Assembly (NCBI GenBank): GCA_023409615.1
Contig: JAEYRF010000105.1
Coordinates: 1 to 43,799, forward strand
Direction: 5' to 3'
Source: Bacillota bacterium
GTDB taxonomy: Bacteria; Bacillota; Clostridia; Acetivibrionales; DTU013
Length of the DNA: 43,799 nucleotides
This document shows, piece after piece, positions 7,310 to 16,086 of this stretch; within the stretch, counting starts at the first letter, position 1; every line of letters starts with the position of its first letter. Made by a program: the position numbers and the translations under genes. The notes below the pieces were generated by a model. The model ran no database searches. It was given only the letters and a program-made list of their open reading frames with translations, and was not told the origin of the DNA.

Positions 7310-10300
7310 TTAATATGCCCCCTTTATTTGCTCTTCCTCTGCGACCATCCGATATCCGAAACCTTCATCCTGCTTATAAGGAAATTCTACTTCATTGCCA
7401 CACATCAATTCAGCCTGCTCCATCACAGTTTTAACAGCCTGTTCCTGTTTGTCCGGTGGATAGCCATACTTTTTCAGTAAATGCTTTATTGTAATTCTCA
7501 TCCTCGCCCTGACGCTCTCCCGGAGGTTCCAATCAACTCCTACAGAGTTCTTTATGGTTCTTGTTAGATCGCGTGCAATCTTCTTCAGTATTTCGTCTCC
7601 CATGATTACAACGGCTGCATCGTTTACACCGAGTGCGTCGTAGAAAGCGAGCTCATCGTCATTTAGGCCAAGATCCTCACCACGCTTGTTTCGCTCGTTC
7701 ATTTCCTTTGCAAGATCAATGAGTTCCTGGATGACTAAGGATGTCTCAACAACTCTGTTATTATATTTGTTTATCGACCCCTTGAGCTTTTCTGAGAATG
7801 CCTTAGACTGTGTTAGGTTCTTCTTCATGAACAGTCTTACCTTGTTTTCAAGAAGCCGCTTCAGTAGCTCCACCGCAAGATTCTTATGCTTTAAACCTCT
7901 GACCTCCTCGAGAAATTCATCAGATAATATGGCGATGTCAGGTTTGTTTAGTCCTGCGGCTTCAAACACATCAACCATGTCCTCAGTGATAATGGATTTG
8001 GATATAAGCTGCTGGAGTTCGTAATCTATCTGTTTCTTTGTTTTCTTCGCTTTACCTTCAGGTATGATTTTAACGAGACCAGCTTTGACTGCTTTGAAGA
8101 ATGCTATCTCAGTATTGAGTTTTTCAGCCACTGGTGTCGTTGAGCACAAGGCGTACGCTTTGGAAAGTTCAGCGACCAACAGCAGATACTCCTTCTTACG
8201 ATCGTCACCAAGGCCTAAAATATAGTCCATGGTCTCGATGATAGCTTTCATCTTATTCTTTGCGCTATCAAATTTATATTGTGAATAGTCGTGGCCATGG
8301 AGAAGGTCCTGTATTAATTCATATTTCTCAAGCATGATGTCAACAGCTTGAGAAGTATCTATTCCTGTTGTCTTACGGTCACCGGGTGAATATTGCGCCA
8401 GTGCTTCCTTCAAGTTTTCAGCTATGCCTATGTAGTCAACGATAAGGCCTCCGGGTTTGTCCCGAAATACACGGTTGACCCGAGCAATTGCCTGCATTAG
8501 GTTATGACCACTCATTGGCTTGTCAACATACATGGTTGTAAGGCAGGGTACATCAAAACCTGTTAGCCACATGTCACGTACGATTACTATCTTGAAAGGA
8601 TCATCAACCTTTTTAAACCTGGTTGCCAGATCCTTCCTCTGTTGCTTAGTATAGATGAACTTTTGCCATTCCGGTGGATCAGAAGGTGAGCCGGTCATTA
8701 CTATCTTGATAGCTCCCTTGTCTAGATCATCGCTATGCCACTCAGATTTCAGTGCGACTATTTCCTGATAGAGATTAACTGCAATCCTTCTGGACATGGC
8801 GACAATAATTGCCTTGCCGATCATAGCTTTCTGCTTATTTTCGAAATGCTCCACAAGATCAGCCGCTATCATCTTGATACGTCTATCAGTGCCAACTATT
8901 GCCTCAAGTCTGGACCATTTGCTCTTATTGGAGTCCCTTTCATTATCTTCCTGGTTTTCAGTGATCTCTTCGAATCCTTCATCAAGCTTGGGAATTTCAT
9001 TCTCAGGCAGTTCTAACTTTGCAATTCTGCTTTCGTAATAAATCTTAACGGTAGTGCCATCTGCTACAGCTCTGCTCATATCATATATATCTATATAGTC
9101 TCCAAACACTGCCGGTGTATTTTTGTCGGTATTCTCTACAGGAGTGCCTGTGAAGGCAATGAATGAAGCATTGGGCAGTGCATCTCTCATATACTTAGCA
9201 AAGCCAAACTTCATTTCCGCTTCATTATTATGGGTATCCAGCTTCCCGCTGAATCCATACTGTGTACGGTGAGCTTCATCTGCAATGACGATAATGTTCG
9301 TACGGTCATTGATAATCGAGTCTTCGTCACCATCCTCACCTGGTGTGAATTTCTGTATTGTAGTGAAGACTATTCCTCCTGCTCCGACTGAAAGAAGCTC
9401 TCTCAAGTTCTTCCTGTCCGTAGCCTGCTTTGGTATCTGGCGGAGACAGCCGATTGATTTGCTGAAGGTACCAAAAAGCTGGTCATCGAGGTCATTTCTA
9501 TCCGTGAGGACTACTATAGTTGGATTGTTCATCTGCTGAACAAGTTTCCCGGCATAGAAGACCATGCTCAACGATTTCCCTGAACCCTGTGTATGCCAGA
9601 TGACACCGATTTTCCTATCACCGGAGGCATCTGTGGCCTCTTTAGTACTAATGATGGCCTTGTTCACAGCGTGATACTGGTGATACCCGGCAAGGATTTT
9701 AGACGTTTCCTTATCATCTGCCTGGAATACAATGAAGTACCTTATAATATCAAGGAAACGCTGTTGCTCGAACATTCCCTTAATGAGAACCTCAAGCTGC
9801 ATGATATTGGCAGGAGCAAGTCTTTCTCCATCAATTGTCCTCCACATAGTGAACCAGTCTTCATTGGAGGTAATCGTACCCACCCTGGCATTAATGCCGT
9901 CGCTGGATACCAGGAAAGCGTTGTAGACAAAGAGAGAAGGAATCACTTTTTTATATGTCTGGAGCTGATTATATGCTTCTGTTATTCCTACCTTTTCATC
10001 AGCCGAATTCTTCAGTTCAATGACAACAAGAGGAAGGCCATTAACAAATACCACAATGTCTGCTCGCTTGTTTATGTTGTTTTCAATTACGGTAAACTGG
10101 TTCACTGCCACCCAGTCATTGTTCTCAGGGTTATAGAAGTCGAATACCCAAACCTTGTCATTCTTTATAGTTCCATCAGGTCGTGGATATTCAATATCTA
10201 CGCCGTCAGTGATCATCTTGTGAAATTCTTTATTATTAAGGATGAGGCTTGCATGTTTCTGTATGATAATCTTGCGGAATGCGTCATCGATGGCATCTGC

Positions 10301-10489
10301 AGGTATCTCTGGATTTATTATTTGTAGTGAACTCTTTAGTCTGTCCTCAAGAACAACCTGGGCATAGTTTCTCCGTTCCGGATATTCACCATCCGGAGCA
10401 ATGGTAAGACCGTTAATTTTATTGTAACCAAGTTCTTCAAGCCATTCCAAGGAAGCCAGTTCCAAGTCATTCTCTGAGAAAGCAGGCAT
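7310..10489 (-). CDS. hsdR: Type I restriction enzyme, R (motor/nuclease) subunit
   Basis: The ATP-dependent translocase and nuclease subunit; the R2M2S complex moves DNA and cuts far from unmethylated target sites. Seen in 1059 residues: an N-terminal PD-ExK nuclease with D144 (KRADIVVFVNG), E158-x-K160 (VIELKN) and QxxxY at 175-179; a superfamily 2 helicase with HTQGSGKS near 300 and a DEAH box (ADEAHRTQYG) near 405; the helicase VI-like QAIARVNRVFRDKPGG; and a long helical C-terminus for M-subunit contact. It starts one base after the hsdS stop codon. No interrupted motif, so the subunit looks intact. Confidence 0.95.
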   Translation of the reverse strand: MPAFSENDLELASLEWLEELGYNKINGLTIAPDGEYPERRNYAQVVLEDRLKSSLQIINPEIPADAIDDAFRKIIIQKHASLILNNKEFHKMITDGVDIEYPRPDGTIKNDKVWVFDFYNPENNDWVAVNQFTVIENNINKRADIVVFVNGLPLVVIELKNSADEKVGITEAYNQLQTYKKVIPSLFVYNAFLVSSDGINARVGTITSNEDWFTMWRTIDGERLAPANIMQLEVLIKGMFEQQRFLDIIRYFIVFQADDKETSKILAGYHQYHAVNKAIISTKEATDASGDRKIGVIWHTQGSGKSLSMVFYAGKLVQQMNNPTIVVLTDRNDLDDQLFGTFSKSIGCLRQIPKQATDRKNLRELLSVGAGGIVFTTIQKFTPGEDGDEDSIINDRTNIIVIADEAHRTQYGFSGKLDTHNNEAEMKFGFAKYMRDALPNASFIAFTGTPVENTDKNTPAVFGDYIDIYDMSRAVADGTTVKIYYESRIAKLELPENEIPKLDEGFEEITENQEDNERDSNKSKWSRLEAIVGTDRRIKMIAADLVEHFENKQKAMIGKAIIVAMSRRIAVNLYQEIVALKSEWHSDDLDKGAIKIVMTGSPSDPPEWQKFIYTKQQRKDLATRFKKVDDPFKIVIVRDMWLTGFDVPCLTTMYVDKPMSGHNLMQAIARVNRVFRDKPGGLIVDYIGIAENLKEALAQYSPGDRKTTGIDTSQAVDIMLEKYELIQDLLHGHDYSQYKFDSAKNKMKAIIETMDYILGLGDDRKKEYLLLVAELSKAYALCSTTPVAEKLNTEIAFFKAVKAGLVKIIPEGKAKKTKKQIDYELQQLISKSIITEDMVDVFEAAGLNKPDIAILSDEFLEEVRGLKHKNLAVELLKRLLENKVRLFMKKNLTQSKAFSEKLKGSINKYNNRVVETSLVIQELIDLAKEMNERNKRGEDLGLNDDELAFYDALGVNDAAVVIMGDEILKKIARDLTRTIKNSVGVDWNLRESVRARMRITIKHLLKKYGYPPDKQEQAVKTVMEQAELMCGNEVEFPYKQDEGFGYRMVAEEEQIKGAY

Positions 10490-10490
10490 T

Positions 10491-11687
10491 TCAGCTCACC
10501 TCATTTTCAATAGGTACTCGGATTTCGCCGGACATCAGTTTGGGTAATAATTTGTTTCGAATGGCTGATAATGTTATATTTTCTTTAGAATTCGCTTTCA
10601 TTTTATTAAACAGTGAAGCTATAACTTCATCATATTGTCTAAATATTATTTCGGATGATATAACAACTGGAATCTTGTTTAAGACATCAGTTGTCATACT
10701 TGGAACCGCAGATCCTACATTCATTGAGATAAGATCTTTTGACTTCATAAAGAAATATATAAACTTTGCTATATATTTGTATTTCATTTCTGTGTAAAAC
10801 ATAGTGTCTACTGACCAAAAAGGTTCTTCTACAAATATTACATTGTTAAGTGTTCCTTTTCGAGGGATTAGAACGGACTCTAATGAATAGAGCGAAGAAT
10901 TCACATATCGCATAACACCGCCAGAACCATAAACCGGAATATTGCCGTCTTCTAATTTCTTATGATCTTTACCATATTTTATAGAAATTAATTCAGATAA
11001 CCTACCAACTCGCCAACCTTTCGGTATCAACCCCATTTCACTGTCTACCATGTCTCCACCAGAAGACTTGTATGGCTGGCCGTTTCCATCGGGGAATTCG
11101 AAGTCTATGAACCAGTGTTTGAATATAGCCTGCGCCATTTCTTCAAGGGTTTTGTTAATTTGGTTATTTAGAAGTATTAATTTGTCTAAATTATAAAGCG
11201 TAAATGATATCCAATTTTGGGCTAGGATAATTGGAATTGGTACAATAATATCACTTAGAATCTTTGTGTTAAGTGAAGGCATTGTAGCTCCAACAGCAAT
11301 ATTCCTTATGTATTCTTTAAATTCTTCAAGTCCGAAGTAATATGAAAGATATAGTGGGTTCAGTTTTATATCAGTAACTCTGACTCTTAAACATCTCCCA
11401 GAAAATAACCAACCTTCCTCTTCATCCCTTACATATGCTCTTCGATCAACAGAGCCAACCCTGCTAAATACTATATCACCTCGTTTGAGCAAAAATTTAC
11501 TTAGTCTTTTCGTGTCTGAGTCATTAACCTGTGGAATATTCGAATGGATTATAAAGTTTTCCCCAAGGTGCTCTACAGTAATGATTGGAGTCCCTATATC
11601 AACATAGTCTCCTTTATGAAGCTGACTTCCAAAAGGTCCTGTTTGAATTTCTGCTATGTCGCCAAGTTTCATTTGCTCAAAATTCAT
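10491..11687 (-). CDS. hsdS: Type I restriction enzyme, S (specificity) subunit
   Basis: Determines the bipartite DNA target through two target recognition domains. The first spans about 1-150 (opens with KLGDIAEIQTGPFGSQL), the second about 210-370 (WRVGRLSELISIKYGKDHKKL). They are separated by the conserved helical spacer with QINKTLEEMAQAIFKHWFIDF, and a similar helix closes the protein (IRNKLLPKLMSGEI). The chosen ATG at 11687 overlaps the end of hsdM by 11 bases, a usual translational coupling; upstream extensions only read hsdM out of frame. The 398-residue length is normal. Its recognition sequence cannot be deduced by eye. Confidence 0.93.
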   Translation of the reverse strand: MNFEQMKLGDIAEIQTGPFGSQLHKGDYVDIGTPIITVEHLGENFIIHSNIPQVNDSDTKRLSKFLLKRGDIVFSRVGSVDRRAYVRDEEEGWLFSGRCLRVRVTDIKLNPLYLSYYFGLEEFKEYIRNIAVGATMPSLNTKILSDIIVPIPIILAQNWISFTLYNLDKLILLNNQINKTLEEMAQAIFKHWFIDFEFPDGNGQPYKSSGGDMVDSEMGLIPKGWRVGRLSELISIKYGKDHKKLEDGNIPVYGSGGVMRYVNSSLYSLESVLIPRKGTLNNVIFVEEPFWSVDTMFYTEMKYKYIAKFIYFFMKSKDLISMNVGSAVPSMTTDVLNKIPVVISSEIIFRQYDEVIASLFNKMKANSKENITLSAIRNKLLPKLMSGEIRVPIENEVS

Positions 11688-13212
11688 ACCCAATGCCTCC
11701 CAGGTTCTTACGGATTTCTTCCTCGAGGTGGTGGGACTTGGCAAACATTTCAGCAAGGTCAGCAGTAAGCCTGTTCATCTTCTCATCAAATGGCTCGGCA
11801 TCTTCCTCAACATCCTCAATGCCCACATAGCGGCCAGGGGTCAAGATATATTCATGCTCACGGACATCTTCAACCTTTGCAGCCTTACAGAATCCTTTGA
11901 TATCCTGATATTCTCCGGTACCTTTTTCACCACGCCATGCATGGTATACATCGGTGGCCATCTTTATATCTTCATCAGAGAATTCCTTGTGAGTGCGGTC
12001 TGCCATATATCCAATCTTCCTGGCATCAATGAAGAGGATTTCACCTCGTCTATCTCGGAAACCCTGTGCTGCCTTATTTTTAGTGATGAACCATAGACAT
12101 ACAGGTATCTGAGTAGAATAAAAAAGCTGTCCTTGCAGGGTAATTATACAATCAACCCGATCCTTCTCTACAAGTTTCTTTCTGATCTCAGCTTCGCTTG
12201 TTGTATTGGTAGACATGGATCCATTGGCAAGGACAAATCCTGCTATTCCACTTGGAGCAAGATGCCAGAGCATATGCAGTATCCATGCATAGTTTGCATT
12301 ACCCGCAGGGGGAGTACTGTAGCCTTCCCAGCGTGGGTCATCAATCAGACGGTTTCCACCCCAGTCGCTAATATTGAATGGTGGATTGGCTAGGATATAG
12401 TCTGCCTTCAGACTTTTATGGAGGTCATTGTGAAAGGAATCTGCGTGATTCTCACCAATATTACCATCAATACCACGTATAGCAAGGTTCATCTTACAAA
12501 GACGCCAGGTGGTGGGGTTGGATTCCTGGCCAAATACATGTATGTCACCCAAAGTACCTTGATGAGCTTCAATGAATTTCTCGCTCTGTACAAACATACC
12601 CCCGGATCCGCAGCATGGGTCATATATTCTTCCCCGATATGGTTCGATCATTTCAACCAAAAGACGGACGATGGAGCGGGGAGTATAAAATTCACCACCG
12701 TTCTTGCCTTCGGCACTGGCAAATTTGCTGAGAAAATATTCATAGACACGTCCCAATACATCCTTGGAGCGGCTTTCTTTATCGCCAATCTTAAATGAGA
12801 ACATATCAATCAATTCACCCAGTCTGGTTTTGTCCAGTTGAGGCCGGGCATAATCTTTTGGGAGAACACCCTTAAGCTGCTGGTTGTCTTTCTCTATTGC
12901 TACCATAGCATCATCGATTATTCTACCAATCTCAGGCTTCTTGGCATTTTCCTTTATGTATTCCCATCTGGCTTCCTTGACAACCCAGAATATGTTTTCT
13001 GCGAGGTAATAATCTCTGTCCTCAGGATCTGACATTGGATCGTTTTTCAATTCTTCATATTTCTCTTCGAATGCATCGGATATATATTTGAGAAAGATAA
13101 GTCCAAGCACAACATGCTTATATTCTGCAGCGTCCATGTTGTTTCTCAGCTTATCCGCCATTAGCCAAAGTTTTTCTTCGAATCCCAGATTTGCTCCATT
13201 GTTTTCTGCCAT
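11677..13212 (-). CDS. hsdM: Type I restriction enzyme, M (methyltransferase) subunit
   Basis: N6-adenine methylation of the type I target; part of both the M2S methylase and the R2M2S nuclease. The 511 residues show an N-terminal helical HsdM domain (LWLMADKLRNNMDAAEYKHV), GGEFYTPRSIV before SAM motif I DPCCGSGGMF (198-207), and catalytic NPPF at 276-279. GGAGG lies 8 bases before the ATG. It is first in the six-gene minus-strand run hsdM-hsdS-hsdR-109 aa-HEPN/CBS-frameshifted ORF, with overlaps or very short gaps. Confidence 0.96.
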   Translation of the reverse strand: MAENNGANLGFEEKLWLMADKLRNNMDAAEYKHVVLGLIFLKYISDAFEEKYEELKNDPMSDPEDRDYYLAENIFWVVKEARWEYIKENAKKPEIGRIIDDAMVAIEKDNQQLKGVLPKDYARPQLDKTRLGELIDMFSFKIGDKESRSKDVLGRVYEYFLSKFASAEGKNGGEFYTPRSIVRLLVEMIEPYRGRIYDPCCGSGGMFVQSEKFIEAHQGTLGDIHVFGQESNPTTWRLCKMNLAIRGIDGNIGENHADSFHNDLHKSLKADYILANPPFNISDWGGNRLIDDPRWEGYSTPPAGNANYAWILHMLWHLAPSGIAGFVLANGSMSTNTTSEAEIRKKLVEKDRVDCIITLQGQLFYSTQIPVCLWFITKNKAAQGFRDRRGEILFIDARKIGYMADRTHKEFSDEDIKMATDVYHAWRGEKGTGEYQDIKGFCKAAKVEDVREHEYILTPGRYVGIEDVEEDAEPFDEKMNRLTADLAEMFAKSHHLEEEIRKNLGGIGYEF

Positions 13213-13297
13213 GAATTATGCCTCCGTATTTTTGCTTCACTTCGTTGCATCGAATAGTAATAATTAATCTGAGCATTATTGTTCGCTTATTGTATTA

Positions 13298-13303
13298 ATT
13301 ATA
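13298..13303 (-). promoter_or_regulatory. Candidate -10 box for the hsd operon
   Basis: TATAAT on the minus strand, 86 bases upstream of the hsdM ATG, in an AT-rich spacer. I see no matching -35, so this is tentative. Confidence 0.3.
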
Positions 13304-13399
13304 CATATCTTTATAGTTATTCTTTATTAATCTGTAAAATCCTTCAAAATAGTATAAAATAGTTCACTTAACCGCATAGAATATTATATTAACATAAAA

Positions 13400-13425
13400 A
13401 GCCCCGGGTATTGGTTACCGGAGCT
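13400..13425 (-). terminator. Terminator after the lipoprotein gene
   Basis: On the minus strand a GC-rich hairpin (AGCTCCGGTA paired with TACCCGGGGCT, one bulge and one mismatch) is followed by TTTTTATG. It lies about 130 bases beyond the lipoprotein stop and upstream of the hsd promoter region, insulating the two units. The rest of the 13213-13553 spacer shows no gene. Confidence 0.65.
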
Positions 13426-13553
13426 GTTATAAAAGGAGTAAATTAGCTTCTGACATTCAATGTTGATAAGCATTTTTCTTCTACTAGTCATAACCCCCAT
13501 TTCAATTGCAACTAGCAGAACCCTAGACCTATTAAGCCTTGCTATATCGTTCC

Positions 13554-14801
13554 TTACTTATGCATGAGTGTAAGCTCCTCTTCTGGGTCCGCATAAAACC
13601 GATAATTATAAATCGATCCTGATTTCTTGTTAACAGCCGTAAGTGAGTCACTAGTATGATCAAGTGAATAAAACAAGTAGAACTCTTCTTTGACTTTTTG
13701 AGAAATTATGTCCATACAAGCCATTTCCTCAGATGCTTCTGCAAAATTTTCTGAATAAATTGTTTCTATTTTTTCTAAGGCTTCTTGCAATGAAATTTCT
13801 GTGGATTGACTATCTGTTACATCCCCTACTGGTAAAGATATGTTGGAATTTAAGGATGTTGTTTCAGGCTGGCTAATAACTTCATTTGATTTTGAATTTC
13901 CACTATCAGATGTTGTAGTTGTGTCAACAAATTTAAATACATTGCCCGCTCCATCCCTATTCATAACCATCTCATTAAAATTGTTGTTAAAAATAAATGT
14001 CCATTTATCTGAATACTCATCTGATGGAATCATCACTGTTGTTGTAATTGTATTCGTATTATAATTCATGTCAAGAATTTCAAATTCACAATCACCACCT
14101 AAAAAAGTCATAATGTTTCTATCTATATCAAAGGTTGCATATGTGTCAAGTATATTTGAGTACCAAGTACCTGATAATGCATTGCTTAATTCAACATCTC
14201 TTTTGGGAGGTATTTCTATTATGTCACTTATCTCCAACTTAAGGCTTGCTTCATGTCCTTCATAATCACAAAATGAAAATATTAGATACGTAATGTTTTT
14301 ATCAATTCTTGTTGTAGATATACCACGGAATTTTGCGATCTTACCGGGGCTAATTGTAGAGTAGGTAAAAGTATCTGTAGGCTTTCCATCTGATCCTATA
14401 GGTGTTATTTTTATTGAATTTAAATCACTACCTAATGAGTCCTCTATGGAAATAGCATCCGGGAAAATTGTTATATCTTTTTGTGTATTATTCTCAATAT
14501 TAATGGTACAAGTTAAACCAAATTCATCTAATGACTCACTTCTATTCACCCAATAATGATCTATATCACATGTCATCAATAATGAACCTTCGTTTATTGT
14601 ATTATTTGTGCTAAATGATTCTGAATTATTTGCTATAACAGTAGTTGTTGTTGATGAAGAATTATTAGTTACATTATTTGCATCTGTATAGTTTAAATGA
14701 AATGTATTACCACATCCGCTAAAAGAGATAATTGCTACAGCAATAATTATTAGCAATATAATAGTCCGAAATGTAGATTTAATAGTATCTTCCTTGTCCA
14801 T
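13554..14801 (-). CDS. Putative lipoprotein, unknown function
   Basis: A 415-residue exported protein. The N-terminus has a basic start, a hydrophobic stretch (RTIILLIIIAVAII) and a lipobox-like FSGC, so lipid anchoring outside the membrane is likely. It continues with a Ser/Thr/Asn-rich linker, a beta-rich domain (CTINIENNTQKDITIF), a second beta domain (GTWYSNILDTYATFDIDRN), another Ser/Thr-rich linker and a charged C-terminus. No catalytic motif is recognised. An in-frame ATG five codons upstream exists, but GGAGG in the 18-base leader ATGGAGGACAATTTTATG points to the second ATG. The identical 18 bases precede the gene at 17029, which suggests related or co-acquired genes. Confidence 0.75.
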   Translation of the reverse strand: MDKEDTIKSTFRTIILLIIIAVAIISFSGCGNTFHLNYTDANNVTNNSSSTTTTVIANNSESFSTNNTINEGSLLMTCDIDHYWVNRSESLDEFGLTCTINIENNTQKDITIFPDAISIEDSLGSDLNSIKITPIGSDGKPTDTFTYSTISPGKIAKFRGISTTRIDKNITYLIFSFCDYEGHEASLKLEISDIIEIPPKRDVELSNALSGTWYSNILDTYATFDIDRNIMTFLGGDCEFEILDMNYNTNTITTTVMIPSDEYSDKWTFIFNNNFNEMVMNRDGAGNVFKFVDTTTTSDSGNSKSNEVISQPETTSLNSNISLPVGDVTDSQSTEISLQEALEKIETIYSENFAEASEEMACMDIISQKVKEEFYLFYSLDHTSDSLTAVNKKSGSIYNYRFYADPEEELTLMHK

Positions 14802-15218
14802 AAAATTGTCCTCCATGTTCTTTAACTTTTCCTTTTACCGACAATACAACCGACTTCTCTTACAATAACTTTTATGTTTTTATTTGTTTTACTTAATCTG
14901 TAAGTATTTTATCATGTTTGAATAATAGATGTTATAAAATATTTAATTTACTACATTTTTTTACATATTTTCGCTCTTGATTGTGGCATTTGCGATTCCA
15001 TATTAAGATGTATTCATCAACACAAAAGGGCTTAAGAGAAAGGAGGGATACGTGAAAAGGTTTGCTATGTTTATATAATAACCGGCAAATGTTATGAAAT
15101 ATCAGATTAATAGTGAACTTTTTATTAAGAATCACAGAGTGACTATAAAAAGCGGCCCCATGTCTACATCGTACAGATGACAATATTGATGGAATAAGAA
15201 ACTTAACATATAACAATG
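14802..15218. other. Gene-free AT-rich spacer before the tandem hairpins
   Basis: It holds the lipoprotein promoter region on the minus strand. A 100-codon minus frame at 14932-15234 lacks a ribosome binding site and recognisable protein character. A plus-strand transcript ending at the hairpins at 15219-15265 could be an RNA gene or a leader, but I see no decisive promoter. Confidence 0.4.
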
Positions 15219-15265
15219 TTGTGTGTTCAAACACAAGCAGGTGACAAAAGTTGCCTGCCTTTTTT
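15219..15265 (+). terminator. Two abutting hairpins plus T tract ahead of a small ORF
   Basis: TTGTGT...ACACAA (15219-15236) is followed with no gap by a 9-bp stem GCAGGTGAC/GTTGCCTGC (15237-15258, two G-T pairs) and then CTTTTTT. No plus-strand gene lies upstream for over 2 kb, so it is either the 3' end of an unannotated small RNA or an attenuator in the leader of the small gene that begins 24 bases later. Confidence 0.6.
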
Positions 15266-15289
15266 ATTACCTTGAAAGGAGGAGCCTAC

Positions 15290-15573
15290 ATGATCGAAGA
15301 CATGAACATATTCTGTAATGAAAAAACTTCTGAAAGAGCTATAGAACTAATCAATGAGCTTGCCGCTTCAAATGAACAATATCGGCAACTATCTAAAGAA
15401 ATTTGCAACTCGAAATTGACCTTAAAAGACAACTCCCAGCTACCTCGTTGGAACTTTTCACAAACTACCAGGAATGTCTTTTAAAGCGAGAATCGTTTAT
15501 GATTGATCAGATCTACAAACAGGGATTAATTGATAGCCTAAAGATAGCCAGATATCTTAGAAAACTTGAATAA
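15290..15573 (+). pseudogene. Small gene broken by one missing base
   Basis: An ATG with AAAGGAGGA upstream opens 64 codons (MIEDMNIFCNEKTSERAIEL) ending at 15484. After codon 46 (LTLK) the protein-like reading continues one frame away as QLPATSLELFTNYQECLLK and on to a TAA at 15571-15573, which restores a 94-residue helical protein if one base is added near 15430. The composite resembles small helical proteins common beside XRE regulators in Firmicutes elements (DUF6809-like by appearance only). The stop directly abuts the XRE stop codon on the other strand. Frameshift mutation or sequencing error is likelier than programmed slippage, since TTAAAAG is a poor slip site. Confidence 0.6.
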
Positions 15574-15903
15574 TCAATTATTTTTCAGGTGATTAGCCAT
15601 AGTGCTTATCACATCCACTACCATTTCCATCTCTTTCTGGCTCAAGTTATTTACAATGGACATAAGGTCATTTACCCTTGATTCCGATAGCTGCTTAACT
15701 GTATCTTTTAGTAGGGAATCAGTACTCACCTCTAATATGGAAGCAATTTTCACCAGCGTTTCAACACTCAGCTTTTTATCGCCGCGTTCTATAATCCCAA
15801 TGTAGGAAGAGGAAATATTACACATTTCAGAAAGTTGTTCTTGTGTTAAGCTTTTTCTACTTCTCTCTTGTCTTATCCTCATGCCTAATAACTTATAATC
15901 CAT
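15574..15903 (-). CDS. XRE-family transcriptional regulator
   Basis: A 109-residue helix-turn-helix protein. Residues 6-60 form the Cro/C1-type HTH (GMRIRQERSRKSLTQEQLSE, then SSSYIGIIERGDKKLSVETL), with a helical C-terminus likely for dimerisation. It is transcribed away from the membrane-protein gene at 16087, and the shared 183-base spacer contains a promoter covered by 12-bp direct repeats. It is therefore the best candidate repressor of that unit and perhaps of element genes more widely. Its own ribosome binding site lies in a 7-bp hairpin. Confidence 0.88.
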   Translation of the reverse strand: MDYKLLGMRIRQERSRKSLTQEQLSEMCNISSSYIGIIERGDKKLSVETLVKIASILEVSTDSLLKDTVKQLSESRVNDLMSIVNNLSQKEMEMVVDVISTMANHLKNN

Positions 15904-15910
15904 TGTATCA

Positions 15911-15943
15911 ACTCCCAGTATTTACTTTAGCTTGATTGGGAGT
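15911..15943 (-). promoter_or_regulatory. Hairpin enclosing the XRE ribosome binding site
   Basis: In the xre mRNA, ACUCCCA and UGGGAGU pair over 7 bp around a 19-base loop. The second arm contains GGGAG, the Shine-Dalgarno sequence about 8 bases before the AUG, so folding would hide it. Translational control of the repressor is inferred. Confidence 0.45.
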
Positions 15944-15955
15944 ATAAATTAATAC

Positions 15956-15989
15956 ACCATAGTTATTATTAATATTTACCATAGTTATT
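15956..15989 (+). promoter_or_regulatory. Direct-repeat operator of the XRE divergent promoter
   Basis: ACCATAGTTATT occurs twice, at 15956-15967 and 15978-15989, 22 bp apart (two helical turns, same face). The second copy overlaps the -35 of the rightward promoter. A natural operator for the adjacent repressor. Confidence 0.6.
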
Positions 15990-16017
15990 GACCTAACTAA
16001 TTTTAATATGATATAGT
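15988..16017 (+). promoter_or_regulatory. Promoter of the 16087 gene
   Basis: TTGACC (15988-15993), an 18-base spacer and TATAGT (16012-16017), about 70 bases before the ATG. A good SigA-type match. Confidence 0.55.
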
Positions 16018-16086
16018 TTAAATGAAAAATCCTCAATTTACGCATATTATCGACATTAATACCTAAAAAAGGGAGGTAAAAAAGTA

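Noticed and set aside
9593..10327. 244-codon plus-strand frame
   Set aside because: Lies entirely opposite hsdR, has no ribosome binding site and no protein-like pattern; a shadow of the conserved gene.
14932..15234. 100-codon minus-strand frame in the gene-free spacer
   Set aside because: No ribosome binding site, basic and Cys/His-rich composition typical of AT-rich non-coding DNA, and it crosses the tandem hairpins.
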